Shown here piece after piece: positions 1-10,144 of a stretch of DNA of 64,000 nt; the stretch's first letter is position 1; each line of letters starts with the position of its first letter. The position numbers were made by a program, and so were the translations under genes. This stretch comes from Flavobacteriaceae bacterium Ap0902 (GTDB lineage Bacteria > Bacteroidota > Bacteroidia > Flavobacteriales > Weeksellaceae), in NCBI GenBank assembly GCA_009835005.1, contig WTFG01000001.1:434001-498000 (forward strand), given 5' to 3'. Below the pieces are notes generated by a model that had not been told where the DNA came from, searched no databases, and saw nothing but the letters and a program-made list of their open reading frames with translations.

Positions 1-3000
1 TTTATTGGATTTGAAAATAAAGTCATTACAATAGGAGAGGAGTCAAATTATAATATTTCGCTTTCTAAAGGAGGTGTGATAGAGCTTCAAGAAACTATTG
101 TTACCGCGTTAGGATTCGAAAAAAAGAAAGATCACGATTTAAGTTCAACTACAGTGGTAGATACTGGACAAATGCAAAAATCTGCTGAGTCTGGTGTTAT
201 CCAATCACTATCTGGTAAAACCTCTGGGGTGAATGTGACTAGGAGTACCGGAGATCCAGGAGCTGGGGCTTATATCCAGATTCGGGGTCAAAATACTATT
301 TTGGGTAACAGTTCACCATTGGTAATTATAGACGGTGTTCCTGTCTCTAATTCCAGTGTGGGTGGTGATGTCACAGGTGTGGTGCAGCAATCTAGATTAA
401 ATGATATAAACCCAGAAGATATAGAATCTGTTTCTGTATTGAAAGGCGCTTCTGCAGCGGCTGTATGGGGTACTGGAGCAGCTAATGGTGTAATAGTAAT
501 TACAACCAAGAGAGGTTCTAAAGGCGGTAAAAAATGGAATGTTAGCCTAAAATCGTCTATTGCTATAGATCAAATTAATAAAGAGTTTGAAAAACAAGGT
601 CTTTTTGGGCAAGGATCTGGTGGCGTTTATAATCCTAATACAGGCTTGTCATTTGGAGATTTAATTGCTAATAGAAGTGGTGGAGCAGATGAGGTAGATG
701 TGAATTCTGATGTTTATTTTATTTCTAATACAGGTAATACGTATTATCCGATCATCACCAAGAATAATCAGACTGTATATAACCAGAGCAATAGAGATGC
801 AGTTTTCAAAGATGGAGTAACTTTTGATAACGCTGTGAGCGTTGGTTATAATGGGGATAAAAGTAAATCATTTATTAGTTTTTCTAACTGGAATCAGGAT
901 GGGATATTCAGAGGTAACTCGGACTATGAGCGTTCCACAGTTAAATTTAATAACGATACAGAATTTACAGATAAATTATCCTTTAAATTTTCGTCATCCT
1001 ATACGGGTATAAATTCTAATAGAGTCCAAATGGGATCTAATCTGAATGGATTATACTTAGGTTATTTGAGGAATTCTCCCGATTTTGACATAAGAGATTA
1101 TGTGGGAGAGAATTATACCAATGGATATTTAACCCCAAACTCACATCGTAGTTATAGAAGGTACTTGGGCTCATCTAGGTCTTTTAACATGAGTACGGAA
1201 ACATTTAATTATAGTGGACCCGCTTATGATAACCCATTGTGGGTATTAAATCAGCATATCAATGAAAATGATGTCAGTAGGTTTATCGTCACGCCAGAAT
1301 TAAGGTATAAAATTACACCAGCATTATCCTTATACGGCAGATATGGAATAGATTACTATCAAGATAATAGACAAACTTTTTTACCACCTGGTTCTGCATC
1401 AGTTGGTGCGAATGGTTTCTATTCAGAAGATAGGATATCAGAGACAAACCAAACGTACAATGTATTTCTAAGAGGATCCAAAGATTTCAATCAATGGACC
1501 ATGGGTGGTACTGCCGGGATTATGCTTCAAGAATATAAATATAGAAGATTATCTGCAGAGGAAACTAAATTTTCTAATCCAGATGAAATTTTTCTAGGTA
1601 CGGGAAATGCAGTGAGTGAGAATTCTAATCCAGAAACTTATGGTGAACAAACCAGACAGGCTGGAGCTTATGCCGTGTTGAATTTCGAATTTTGGAATCA
1701 AATTCTTGTAGAATTAACAGGTAGAGGAGAATATTTATCTACAACACCCAATTCTGGCCTTGTGTTTTATCCGAGTGCATCGGTGGGATGGGTGTTTACG
1801 GATTATGTAGCGAGTGATGTCTTTTCTTTTGGCAAGGTGAGAGCTTCTTATGGAGAAGTTGGGGTTGGACCACAGCCTTATGCTACTTCCACATATTTCA
1901 CCAATTTAGATATTGAATCTGGATGGGGAGATGGATATGATGTGGGGCTCTATGGTAATCCAAGTACTAGAGCGGATCTATTAGGAAATCCTGATTTAAC
2001 AGTAGAAAGAAAAAAAGAGTTTGAAATCGGTATAGACACTAGGTTCTTTAGAAATCGCGTGAGCTTTTCTGCTACATATTATAATAATACGAATAGCGAC
2101 GTAGTATTAGACCTGCCTCTACCTTTCTCTTCTGGATATGCCAATCAATTCCAAAACGCTGCGGAAATTAATAATAAGGGGGTAGAACTGGATTTGGGCG
2201 TAAGAGTGGTGAACACGCAACGCTTTAACTGGGACTTTAACATGAACTTTACCAAAAATAAAAATATTGTCACAGACTTGGCAGGTATAGATTATTACTT
2301 TTTAAATGGTTTTACTGGCACATCATCAGGTGTTGCAGAGGGACAACCATTTGGAGTATTGAGAGGTGGAGTATTTAATAGAGATGCAAACGGTGATTAT
2401 GTATTAGATGCTAATGGGTTTCCTATAGCTGCGGATTCATATGATTACATCGGGGATCCCAATCCAGATTGGAGAGGAGGTCTAGGGACGTCTGTCAAAT
2501 ATGGGGGCTTCTCACTATCCGCATTTTTTGAAACTTCTCAAGGAAATGATATATGGAACGGAACTGGAGGCGTATTAAACTATTTCGGGATTTCAGCAGA
2601 AACTGCAGTTTTAACCACTGCCTCACAAGATTTATATAATTATAATGGTGATTTAATCACGGCTGGAACAGAATTTAGAGGATATGAGAGAGATTTTGGC
2701 AATGGGTTAGTGGCTGTGGATCAGTCTTGGTGGCAAACGAATGGTGGAGGTTTTGGAGAGGTCTCAGAACCTTTTGTTGAGGATGGATCATGGACAAAAC
2801 TAAGAGAGATTTCTTTGTACTATTCCATGCCAATTCAATGGTTTGATACAACTGCCATCAGAGGTATAGAGTTAGGGATTACTGGTAGAAATTTAGTTAC
2901 ATGGACAGATGTAGAAGGCTATGATCCAGAAACTAATTTAACTGGAGCTTCCAAAGGTAGGGGGTTAGCCTACTTTAATAACCCTGGAACACGTTCTTTT

Positions 3001-3027
3001 GTCACAACCTTAAGAATCAATTTTTAA
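1..3027 (+). CDS. SusC/RagA-type TonB-dependent outer-membrane receptor, 5' end outside the window
   Basis: Outer-membrane TonB-dependent importer of the SusC/RagA family; with its SusD partner it takes large nutrient ligands across the outer membrane. The reading frame is open from base 1: the residues before the first internal GTG (base 76) continue the end of a carboxypeptidase-regulatory domain (FIGFENKVITIG), so the true start lies upstream and an annotation starting at 76 would be wrong. A plug domain follows (IQIRGQNTILGNSSPLVIID, then LKGASAAAVWGTGAANGVI), then a long beta-barrel ending in the aromatic C-terminus LRINF. The SusD gene begins 18 bp downstream, so the two form an operon. 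The ligand cannot be told; no degradative enzyme is adjacent. Confidence 0.93.
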   Translation, partial: FIGFENKVITIGEESNYNISLSKGGVIELQETIVTALGFEKKKDHDLSSTTVVDTGQMQKSAESGVIQSLSGKTSGVNVTRSTGDPGAGAYIQIRGQNTILGNSSPLVIIDGVPVSNSSVGGDVTGVVQQSRLNDINPEDIESVSVLKGASAAAVWGTGAANGVIVITTKRGSKGGKKWNVSLKSSIAIDQINKEFEKQGLFGQGSGGVYNPNTGLSFGDLIANRSGGADEVDVNSDVYFISNTGNTYYPIITKNNQTVYNQSNRDAVFKDGVTFDNAVSVGYNGDKSKSFISFSNWNQDGIFRGNSDYERSTVKFNNDTEFTDKLSFKFSSSYTGINSNRVQMGSNLNGLYLGYLRNSPDFDIRDYVGENYTNGYLTPNSHRSYRRYLGSSRSFNMSTETFNYSGPAYDNPLWVLNQHINENDVSRFIVTPELRYKITPALSLYGRYGIDYYQDNRQTFLPPGSASVGANGFYSEDRISETNQTYNVFLRGSKDFNQWTMGGTAGIMLQEYKYRRLSAEETKFSNPDEIFLGTGNAVSENSNPETYGEQTRQAGAYAVLNFEFWNQILVELTGRGEYLSTTPNSGLVFYPSASVGWVFTDYVASDVFSFGKVRASYGEVGVGPQPYATSTYFTNLDIESGWGDGYDVGLYGNPSTRADLLGNPDLTVERKKEFEIGIDTRFFRNRVSFSATYYNNTNSDVVLDLPLPFSSGYANQFQNAAEINNKGVELDLGVRVVNTQRFNWDFNMNFTKNKNIVTDLAGIDYYFLNGFTGTSSGVAEGQPFGVLRGGVFNRDANGDYVLDANGFPIAADSYDYIGDPNPDWRGGLGTSVKYGGFSLSAFFETSQGNDIWNGTGGVLNYFGISAETAVLTTASQDLYNYNGDLITAGTEFRGYERDFGNGLVAVDQSWWQTNGGGFGEVSEPFVEDGSWTKLREISLYYSMPIQWFDTTAIRGIELGITGRNLVTWTDVEGYDPETNLTGASKGRGLAYFNNPGTRSFVTTLRINF

Positions 3028-3045
3028 CGATAAATAGATTTTAAA

Positions 3046-4368
3046 ATGAAAAATATATATTTAAAAATCGTATTAGCATTTGCTGTAATACTATTTACAG
3101 GTTGCGAAAGCTATACCGAGGATATGAATGTAGACCCTAATCAGTTCACGGACGCTGCACCAGAACTTATCATAGGACAAGCACAGTTAGGCTGGGCTGT
3201 GGTTGCTAGTGGAAATACAGCCAGATATGCTGGTATATTTTCTAACCAACTCACAGGAGCAGATAGACAATTTGTTTCTGCTAATAGTTATTCTATTACC
3301 GCTAATTCTTTTGATGATGAATGGTATCAAGCCTATGTTACGGGTTTGTCACAGGCAAAAGTTGTGTATAACAAAGCGATGGAAAATCAAAATAATACGC
3401 TTGCAGCTGTTGCGTTAATTACAGAGGCAGCTATCATTGGGCAAATTACCTCCTTATGGGGTGATGTACCCTATGAAGAGGCTTCTATTGATGGAATTCT
3501 AAACCCAGCTTATGATTCTCAAGAAATGGTATATAATAGATTACAGCAGAGGTTAAGCGAGGCTATAGATCTTTTAGGAGATGATAGTACGCAAAGTCTA
3601 GTGTATGCAGGAGAAGGTAGATTATCTAGCTCTGCTTCATGGTCAACGATTGCACATTCGCTCAAAGCGAGGTATTATTTGCATATGAAGAATTATCAAT
3701 CTGCCTTGGAAGAAGCAAAATTAGGAATCAACACTCCATCTGGTACACTTCATATATTACATGGAACATCCAATGGTAATTCTAACCTGTACTATCAATT
3801 TGTTGAAATTTACAGATATGGATACTTGGATGCATCCGATGCATATTTAAGAGATTTGTTAATTCCAGAGAATGGGATAGATAGAAGTTTGAATACACCA
3901 GGAGACTTAGAACGATTAAACTTTTATTACATAGACACGCAATTGAACACTTCTAGCGAAGGTATTTTTGCTCAAGATGCTTCTTTTCCTCTGATTTCTT
4001 ATGAAGAAGTCCAATTGATAGAAGCGGAATCTGCCTATAGAATGCAAGATGAAGATACAGCTAGAGAAGCATTAAATGAAGTGAGAGATTATTTAGGAAA
4101 CTTCTATAATGCTGATTTTCCAGAAACCACGGATGCAGGTGAAATTTTGCTAAAACAAATTCTAGAAGAAAAGTATATTTCTCTATTTGGGCAGTTAGAG
4201 CCATTCAATGATCTTAGAAGAACGGGTAATTTAATTGGCGTGCGCTCTAAGGTAGATGGAAATCAATTGCCTCAAAGATTTCTATATCCTCAGAATGAAA
4301 TAGATACAAATCCTAATGCACCTTCTCCTATTCCAGGGTTGTTTGAAGCTACCCCTGTGAATAATTAA
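3046..4368 (+). CDS. SusD-like surface lipoprotein (SusD_like-2 type)
   Basis: Surface lipoprotein that acts as the ligand-binding lid of the preceding SusC channel. A lipoprotein signal peptide ends in LFTGC (Cys20), followed by acidic residues (ESYTED), as in flavobacterial surface-exported lipoproteins. The N-terminal motif MNVDPNQFTDAAPE and the C-terminal stretch with ISLFGQLEPFNDLRRTG and LPQRFLYPQNEID are typical of the SusD_like-2 family; the 440-residue length is usual. Tetratricopeptide-like helices bind SusC in known SusCD complexes. It lies 18 bp after SusC and is followed by a strong terminator, so this is a two-gene operon. The substrate is unknown. Confidence 0.9.
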   Translation: MKNIYLKIVLAFAVILFTGCESYTEDMNVDPNQFTDAAPELIIGQAQLGWAVVASGNTARYAGIFSNQLTGADRQFVSANSYSITANSFDDEWYQAYVTGLSQAKVVYNKAMENQNNTLAAVALITEAAIIGQITSLWGDVPYEEASIDGILNPAYDSQEMVYNRLQQRLSEAIDLLGDDSTQSLVYAGEGRLSSSASWSTIAHSLKARYYLHMKNYQSALEEAKLGINTPSGTLHILHGTSNGNSNLYYQFVEIYRYGYLDASDAYLRDLLIPENGIDRSLNTPGDLERLNFYYIDTQLNTSSEGIFAQDASFPLISYEEVQLIEAESAYRMQDEDTAREALNEVRDYLGNFYNADFPETTDAGEILLKQILEEKYISLFGQLEPFNDLRRTGNLIGVRSKVDGNQLPQRFLYPQNEIDTNPNAPSPIPGLFEATPVNN

Positions 4369-4395
4369 CATTCATAAAGGTTTATTTTTTTTAAT

Positions 4396-4429
4396 CACTA
4401 CCTAGCATTCTCTAGGTGGTGGTTTTTTT
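4396..4429 (+). terminator. Rho-independent terminator after the first SusCD pair
   Basis: Hairpin CACTACCTAG / CTAGGTGGTG (one G-U pair) with a 6-base loop, followed by a G and a run of seven T. It lies 27 bp after the SusD stop codon. Confidence 0.85.
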
Positions 4430-4630
4430 ATTTTTAACGATTATAAATAACATGGAAATTTTAATAATCAAATTAAAAACTTGATAGATATTGCAGATAA
4501 CTTAATAATCAGTAGAGATTATAGAATATAATTTAGTATTTGAGAATAATTATTAATTAATACGTGTTAAAATACTCATAAATATAAATAATTCTTTATA
4601 TTAGTAGGGATAATAAAAAAACTATAATGT

Positions 4631-7600
4631 ATGAGGATGAACATTAAGTTATTTTGTACTGCAATGCTTTTAGCTGGAACTGTGTTTTCATGGGCTCAGG
4701 AAAAAAACATAACAGGACATGTAACAGATTCGAATGGGTTCCCAGTATCAGATGCCTATGTGTATGTGGAAGGAACAGAAAATGGTGTATATACGGACGC
4801 CAACGGTAATTACAGTCTATCTGTAGATGAGGGCGATACGGTAGCAATTGAATTTATTGGTTATGAAACACAAACCTTGAGTGTTACAGATGCCAATAAT
4901 TACAATGTAAGTCTTACTCAAGGAGGTATTGACTTGGGAACTACTGTCGCTACAGCTTTGGGAATAGAAAGAGAAAAAAAATCTTTAGGATACGCTACAC
5001 AAGAGATTTCTGGTGATGATATATCTAATGCCACAGGTTCTAACTTTGCTGATGCTTTATCTGGAGAAGTTGCAGGTTTGAACACGCAATCTTTTGGAGG
5101 AATGGGAGGTTCTACAAATATTGTGATTAGAGGTTACTCTTCATTAACAGGTTCTAATCAGGCTCTTATTATTGTGGATGGAACGCCTATTTTAAATGAC
5201 ACAAATAATGATGTGGCTGGTGATCAAGCAGCTGGTAGAGGAGGATATGATTATGGAAATGGAGCTACAGACATAAATCCAGAAGATATTGAAAGTATCA
5301 ATGTTCTTAAGGGGTCTGCAGCAACTGCTCTATATGGTTCTAGAGCAGCAAATGGAGCGATTATTATAACCACCAAAAAAGGTAAATCTAGAGGCGTGGG
5401 TATTACATTTAATACATCTTTTACTGCGGGTTTTGCGGATAAAGAAACTTTACCAAAATATCAAAATAAATATGGAGCAGGATATGGTCCATATTATGAA
5501 TCTGCAGATGGGTATTTTAATACAGGTGACTTTGATGGTGATGGGCAAATAGATGAAGTGGTTCCATTTACAGAGGATGCGTCTTATGGAGCTGCATTTG
5601 ATCCAGATAGATTAGTTTTACAATGGTTTAATATTTATCCTGACTTACCTGGTTATCAACAACTTTCGCCATGGGTTGCCGCTGATAAAACGCCAAATGA
5701 CTTTTTAAAGCCCAGTTTCACGTTTGAAAATTCTATATCTTTTGGTAATAGCACGCCAGACGGTTCATACAGATTAGCTTATACTAATTTTGATCATGCA
5801 GGTATTCTACCAAACTCAAAATTGGATAGAAACACTGTGAATTTCTCTGGAGCTAAAGAGTTTACAGATAAGTTAAATGTTAGTTCTAGCGTAACCTATA
5901 CTAATACACAAGCAACAGGTAGGTATGGAACAGGATATTCCTCTATGAATCCATTTCAACAATTTAGACAATGGTGGCAAAGTAACGTTGATTTAGATCA
6001 ATTAAAAGAGGCTTATGAGTCTACGAATCAAAATATTACTTGGAATCCGAACTCTGAATATAATTTATCTCCCAAATATTCTGATAATCCCTATTGGACA
6101 AGGTATCATAATTACCAAGATGATAGTAGAGATAGGGTGTTTGGAAATGCGTCATTAGATTATGAAGTAGCTGATTGGGTTACTCTTTTGGGTAGAGTCT
6201 CATTAGACACCTATTCCACTCAAAGAGAAGAGAGAATTGATGTAGGTTCAGCAGATGTTTCAAATTATACCGTATTCAATCAAAATGCTCGGGAGATTAA
6301 TTATGATTTGATGAGTTCGTTCAATCATGATTTTTCTGATGATATTAATTTTGATGGAAATATTGGTTGGAACTTAAGGGTGATTAAAAATGAAATCTCA
6401 AATCTATCTACTAATGGAGGGTTAGGGATTCCTGGATTATTTACGCTAGACAACACTAAATCACCTTTATCTCAGGATAATATTTATAAATATTTGGGTA
6501 GGAAAAAAGTAGATGGAATTTATGCCAGAGCGAGTGTTGGTTTTTATGATACTTATTTTGTAGAAGGTACAATTAGAAGAGATAGATCCTCATCTTTACC
6601 CATAGAAAATAATACATATTATTACCCATCAATATCTGGTAGTTATTTATTTTCGAATGATATTAATTCAAATTGGTTAACATTTGGTAAATTGCGTGCA
6701 AACTGGGCCAAAGTGGGTAGTGATACAGATCCATTTAGAATATTACATTCTTACAGGGTTAGTGCTCCAATAAATGGTTTAGCGACTGCAAGAAATCCGT
6801 CTCTGCTAAACAATCCTAATTTAAAACCTGAATTTTCCACAGAAACAGAGTTTGGTGTAGAATTAAGATTTGCTAAAAATAGATTAGGTTTTGATTTATC
6901 ATATTATAATAGGAAGACAGAAGATTTAATATCCTTCATTGATGTATCTACAGCATCTGGGTATCAAGCCATGGTATTAAATGCGGGAGATGTTAGAAAT
7001 AAAGGTGTAGAATTGTTTATGGATGCTACGCCCATTAAGACCAAAGATTTTTCATGGTCTTTCAAAGTTAATTTTGCTAAGAATACAAGCGAGGTATTAT
7101 CTTTATATAGCGACTTAGAATTCTTATCGCTAGCAAATGTTCAAGGCGGTGTTTCAATTGGGGCCTATGTTGGACAACCTTTTGGTGTTATTTTGGGAAG
7201 AGATTATATATACGATGATGCTGGAAACAAGGTTGTTGAAGGAAATGGTCATTATGCGAGAACTGCACAAACCAATTATATTATAGGTGATGTAAATCCT
7301 GATTGGACTGGAGGATTTAAAAACACTATTAACTTTAAAGGATTGTCTGCTAGTTTTTTAATAGACGTTCAGCAAGGAGGAGATGTGTTCTCTTTAGACA
7401 CCTATTATGGTTACGCAACAGGATTGTATGACTTTACAGCAGGTGTAAATGATTTAGGAAATCCAGTAAGAGATGCAGTTACAGATGGTAATGACAGCGG
7501 TGGTGTTATATTAGATGGCGTACAGGCCGATTATGTACTTAATCCAGATGGTAGTTATACCGTAACCAATGCTACGCCTAATGGCGTAAGGGCGTCACAG

Positions 7601-7903
7601 ACTACCTATGCTAATTCATGGGGTTACGTTAGGGCGCCTAGTGCTGCACATGTATATGATGCATCATTTGTTAAATTGAGAGAAGCCTCTATTTCTTATC
7701 AAATACCAGAAAAATTATATAAAGCTGTTGGAATAGATAATCTAACCTTTTCATTAATTGGGCGTAATTTATGGATAATTCATAAAAATGTTCCGTATGC
7801 AGATCCAGAGGCTGGTTTGGGAGCTGGGAATGTTCAAGGATATCAATCAGGTGCTTATCCTTCTGTTAGAGAAATAGGAGCTAGTCTAAAAGTTGAATTT
7901 TAA
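4631..7903 (+). CDS. SusC/RagA-type TonB-dependent outer-membrane receptor
   Basis: Full-length SusC-family importer of 1090 residues. Signal peptide up to about residue 22 (AGTVFSWAQ), carboxypeptidase-regulatory domain about 25-105 (GHVTDSNGFPVSDAYVYVEG), plug about 115-255 (IVIRGYSSLTGSNQALIIVD, INVLKGSAATALYGSRAANG), then the beta-barrel ending in SLKVEF. The start ATG is chosen because MRMNIKLFCTAMLLAGTVF aligns residue by residue with the two later paralogues (MRVNLKLLCTAMLLAGTVF); ATG at 4637 is the alternative. The N-terminal 100 codons clearly resemble those paralogues, but the 5' leader does not. SusD follows after 3 bp. Substrate unknown. Confidence 0.95.
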   Translation: MRMNIKLFCTAMLLAGTVFSWAQEKNITGHVTDSNGFPVSDAYVYVEGTENGVYTDANGNYSLSVDEGDTVAIEFIGYETQTLSVTDANNYNVSLTQGGIDLGTTVATALGIEREKKSLGYATQEISGDDISNATGSNFADALSGEVAGLNTQSFGGMGGSTNIVIRGYSSLTGSNQALIIVDGTPILNDTNNDVAGDQAAGRGGYDYGNGATDINPEDIESINVLKGSAATALYGSRAANGAIIITTKKGKSRGVGITFNTSFTAGFADKETLPKYQNKYGAGYGPYYESADGYFNTGDFDGDGQIDEVVPFTEDASYGAAFDPDRLVLQWFNIYPDLPGYQQLSPWVAADKTPNDFLKPSFTFENSISFGNSTPDGSYRLAYTNFDHAGILPNSKLDRNTVNFSGAKEFTDKLNVSSSVTYTNTQATGRYGTGYSSMNPFQQFRQWWQSNVDLDQLKEAYESTNQNITWNPNSEYNLSPKYSDNPYWTRYHNYQDDSRDRVFGNASLDYEVADWVTLLGRVSLDTYSTQREERIDVGSADVSNYTVFNQNAREINYDLMSSFNHDFSDDINFDGNIGWNLRVIKNEISNLSTNGGLGIPGLFTLDNTKSPLSQDNIYKYLGRKKVDGIYARASVGFYDTYFVEGTIRRDRSSSLPIENNTYYYPSISGSYLFSNDINSNWLTFGKLRANWAKVGSDTDPFRILHSYRVSAPINGLATARNPSLLNNPNLKPEFSTETEFGVELRFAKNRLGFDLSYYNRKTEDLISFIDVSTASGYQAMVLNAGDVRNKGVELFMDATPIKTKDFSWSFKVNFAKNTSEVLSLYSDLEFLSLANVQGGVSIGAYVGQPFGVILGRDYIYDDAGNKVVEGNGHYARTAQTNYIIGDVNPDWTGGFKNTINFKGLSASFLIDVQQGGDVFSLDTYYGYATGLYDFTAGVNDLGNPVRDAVTDGNDSGGVILDGVQADYVLNPDGSYTVTNATPNGVRASQTTYANSWGYVRAPSAAHVYDASFVKLREASISYQIPEKLYKAVGIDNLTFSLIGRNLWIIHKNVPYADPEAGLGAGNVQGYQSGAYPSVREIGASLKVEF

Positions 7904-7906
7904 AAA

Positions 7907-9340
7907 ATGATAAAGATGAATAAATATATTTTGATAATAGTCTCGGCATTTCTGTTATTCTCATGTTCAGATGAGGACTATGCAGAATTAAATACGGATT
8001 TAGTGAATCCGCAAGATGTAAGTGAAGATGCCTTGTTTAACGGTGCTACGATAAGTTTGTTCGATCAGATGGAAAGTACCAATGTGAATAGAAATGTTTT
8101 TAGATTACTTTCGCAATACTGGACTGAAACCACCTATATAGATGAAGCAAACTATGATTTAAATAATAGAAATGTTCCTGGAAATCATTGGACCATATTA
8201 TACGATCACGTATTGTTTAGTTTGAATGACTCAAAAAAGAAAGTACTAGCAAACGCCGCTTTATCTGAAGAAGAAAAAATTGGACGGGTAGCTCAAATAA
8301 CCATTTTAGAAGTATATACTTGGCAAATTTTAGTAGATACCTTTGGTGATATTCCATATTCAGAAGCACTTCTAGACAGGGAGAACCCTACACCCGCTTA
8401 TGATGATGCAGAAGAAATTTATATGGATTTGTTTAATAAATTAGATCAAGTTATACCTACACTAGGTGGTTCTATAGGTTTTCCAGATGTGAATTATTAT
8501 GGAAATATGGATTTATGGGCAAAGTTTGCCAATTCATTGAAATTAAAACTTGCTATTCGCATGGCGGATTATAACCCTAGTTTGGCTATGACCAAGGTAT
8601 CCGAAGCGTATAATGCTGGGGTATTTACTTCCAATGCGGATAATTTTATCATTAGATATGAGGGAGCAAATCCAAACACTAATCCACTCTGGAATGATTT
8701 AGTAGAATCGGGTAGATCTGATTTTGTGGTAGCTAATACATTTGTTGATTACTTAAACGCGTTAGACGATCCTAGACGTAAAGTTTTCTTTGATGATAAT
8801 ATCGATTCTGGTTATGTTGGAGGAATTTATGGAGATAATAATTCTTTCTCAGAATATACCCATATAGGCACTGTCTTTCATGAGCCTACACTTAGGGGAG
8901 TTTTAATGGATTATTCAGAGGTAAGTTTTTATCTGGCAGAAGCAGCAGCGAGGGGTTGGTCTGTAGGGAATACCGTTCAGGATTATTATGAAAATGGTAT
9001 TAGTGCCAATTTTGAAAGTTGGGGCTTAACAGAACAAGAGCTTCAGGATTATCTAAATGATGATAATGTTGATTATAATATGGCATCTGGTGATTGGAAA
9101 GAGAAGATTGGTTTTCAAATGTGGATTGCTATGTACAATAGAGGATTTGAAGGCTGGACCACATGGAGAAGATTGGGAAGTCCAGAATTAAATTTACCAG
9201 CAGATTCAGGATTGCCCGTACCCTTGAGATACACATATCCTCAAGATGAACAAACCTTAAATAAAACTAATTATGAGGCGGCATCCGCTGCAATAGGTGG
9301 TGACACTCAGCAAACACCTATTTTCTGGGATGTCAATTGA
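7907..9340 (+). CDS. SusD-like surface lipoprotein (SusD_like-2 type)
   Basis: Ligand-binding lipoprotein partner of the preceding SusC. Lipobox LLFSC (Cys20 from the first ATG; an alternative start at 7916 gives the same mature protein), followed by the acidic SDEDYAELNTD, a flavobacterial surface-export type signal. Family landmarks are TDLVNPQDVSEDALFNGA, TFGDIPYSEAL and the C-terminal FEGWTTWRRLGSPEL with PLRYTYPQDE, matching the SusD_like-2 family; length 477 residues. Only 3 bp separate it from SusC, and a strong terminator follows, so this is a two-gene operon. Confidence 0.9.
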   Translation: MIKMNKYILIIVSAFLLFSCSDEDYAELNTDLVNPQDVSEDALFNGATISLFDQMESTNVNRNVFRLLSQYWTETTYIDEANYDLNNRNVPGNHWTILYDHVLFSLNDSKKKVLANAALSEEEKIGRVAQITILEVYTWQILVDTFGDIPYSEALLDRENPTPAYDDAEEIYMDLFNKLDQVIPTLGGSIGFPDVNYYGNMDLWAKFANSLKLKLAIRMADYNPSLAMTKVSEAYNAGVFTSNADNFIIRYEGANPNTNPLWNDLVESGRSDFVVANTFVDYLNALDDPRRKVFFDDNIDSGYVGGIYGDNNSFSEYTHIGTVFHEPTLRGVLMDYSEVSFYLAEAAARGWSVGNTVQDYYENGISANFESWGLTEQELQDYLNDDNVDYNMASGDWKEKIGFQMWIAMYNRGFEGWTTWRRLGSPELNLPADSGLPVPLRYTYPQDEQTLNKTNYEAASAAIGGDTQQTPIFWDVN

Positions 9341-9384
9341 TTCTATTGCTTTCCATCTTTAATGATGTGATGAGTTTATTCTGG

Positions 9385-9416
9385 AAGCCTTACGAAACAT
9401 TTTCGTAAGGCTTTTT
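9385..9416 (+). terminator. Rho-independent terminator
   Basis: Perfect 13-bp stem, AAGCCTTACGAAA / TTTCGTAAGGCTT with a CAT loop, running into a T tract. It ends the second SusCD operon. Confidence 0.9.
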
Positions 9417-9832
9417 CATATCTTATGAGTATAAAGTACAACAGACTCTATTGAATATGCATGAATCCTAAACCATTTAAACAATAATAATTATTTATAA
9501 TAATTATAAATAGTTTGCTTGTTTTGCGTTCTTTGTAAAATTCATACAGTTTATAAATAAAGATGTAATGAAAATGTGGTGAATAGATAGGAAATTTAAT
9601 GATATAATATTCAAATATATTATACTAAATAATGAGAAATTTCTTATTTGCATTTCACATTTTATTATCATTAGTTTGTAAACTAAAGTTAATTAAACAT
9701 TAATATTCTTAAGATTCAAAGAATAATTTTATAGATGAATTAAGTATTTATGATAAAAAATAGTTAAAATATTTGGTTAACTTGAATAAAAGTTATTATA
9801 TTGTGAATTAAATGTTATTAAAAAGTTAAAAT
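9417..9832 (+). other. Long AT-rich leader before the third SusC, with a palindrome
   Basis: About 420 bp without a credible gene. It contains a 16-bp palindrome TTAGTTT-GT-AAACTAA at 9671-9686, a possible operator. The last 44 bases (9789-9832) are identical to the leader of the SusC at 17653, so promoter or translation signals probably lie there. No clean TAnnTTTG box was seen. The exact regulatory function is unknown. Confidence 0.4.
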
Positions 9833-10144
9833 ATGAGGGTAAATTTAAAGTTGCTTTGTACCGCTATGCTTTTGGCTGGAACTGTGTTTACATGGGCTCA
9901 GGAAAAGAATATTTCAGGGCAAGTAACAGATTCGTTTGGATTCCCAGTTACAGATGCCTTTGTGCATGTAGAGGGGTCAGAAAATGGTGTTTACACGGAT
10001 GCAGATGGTAATTATGATCTGAGTGTAAATGAGGGAGATGTCCTAGTAATAGAATACATTGGGTTAGAGACTCAAACTATTGCTGTTGGTGATGCTAATA
10101 CCTATAGCGTACAGCTTACGGAAGGTGGAGCCATTGACGTGGGT
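9789..10144 (+). repeat. Cassette-front direct repeat, copy A (leader plus SusC N-terminus)
   Basis: This 356-bp block (44 bases of leader plus 104 codons of SusC) is repeated at 17609-17964 in the same orientation with only about a dozen to fifteen mismatches, mostly silent, by hand alignment. Similarity stops abruptly after the codons for IDVG, where the plug domain begins. Confidence 0.9.
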
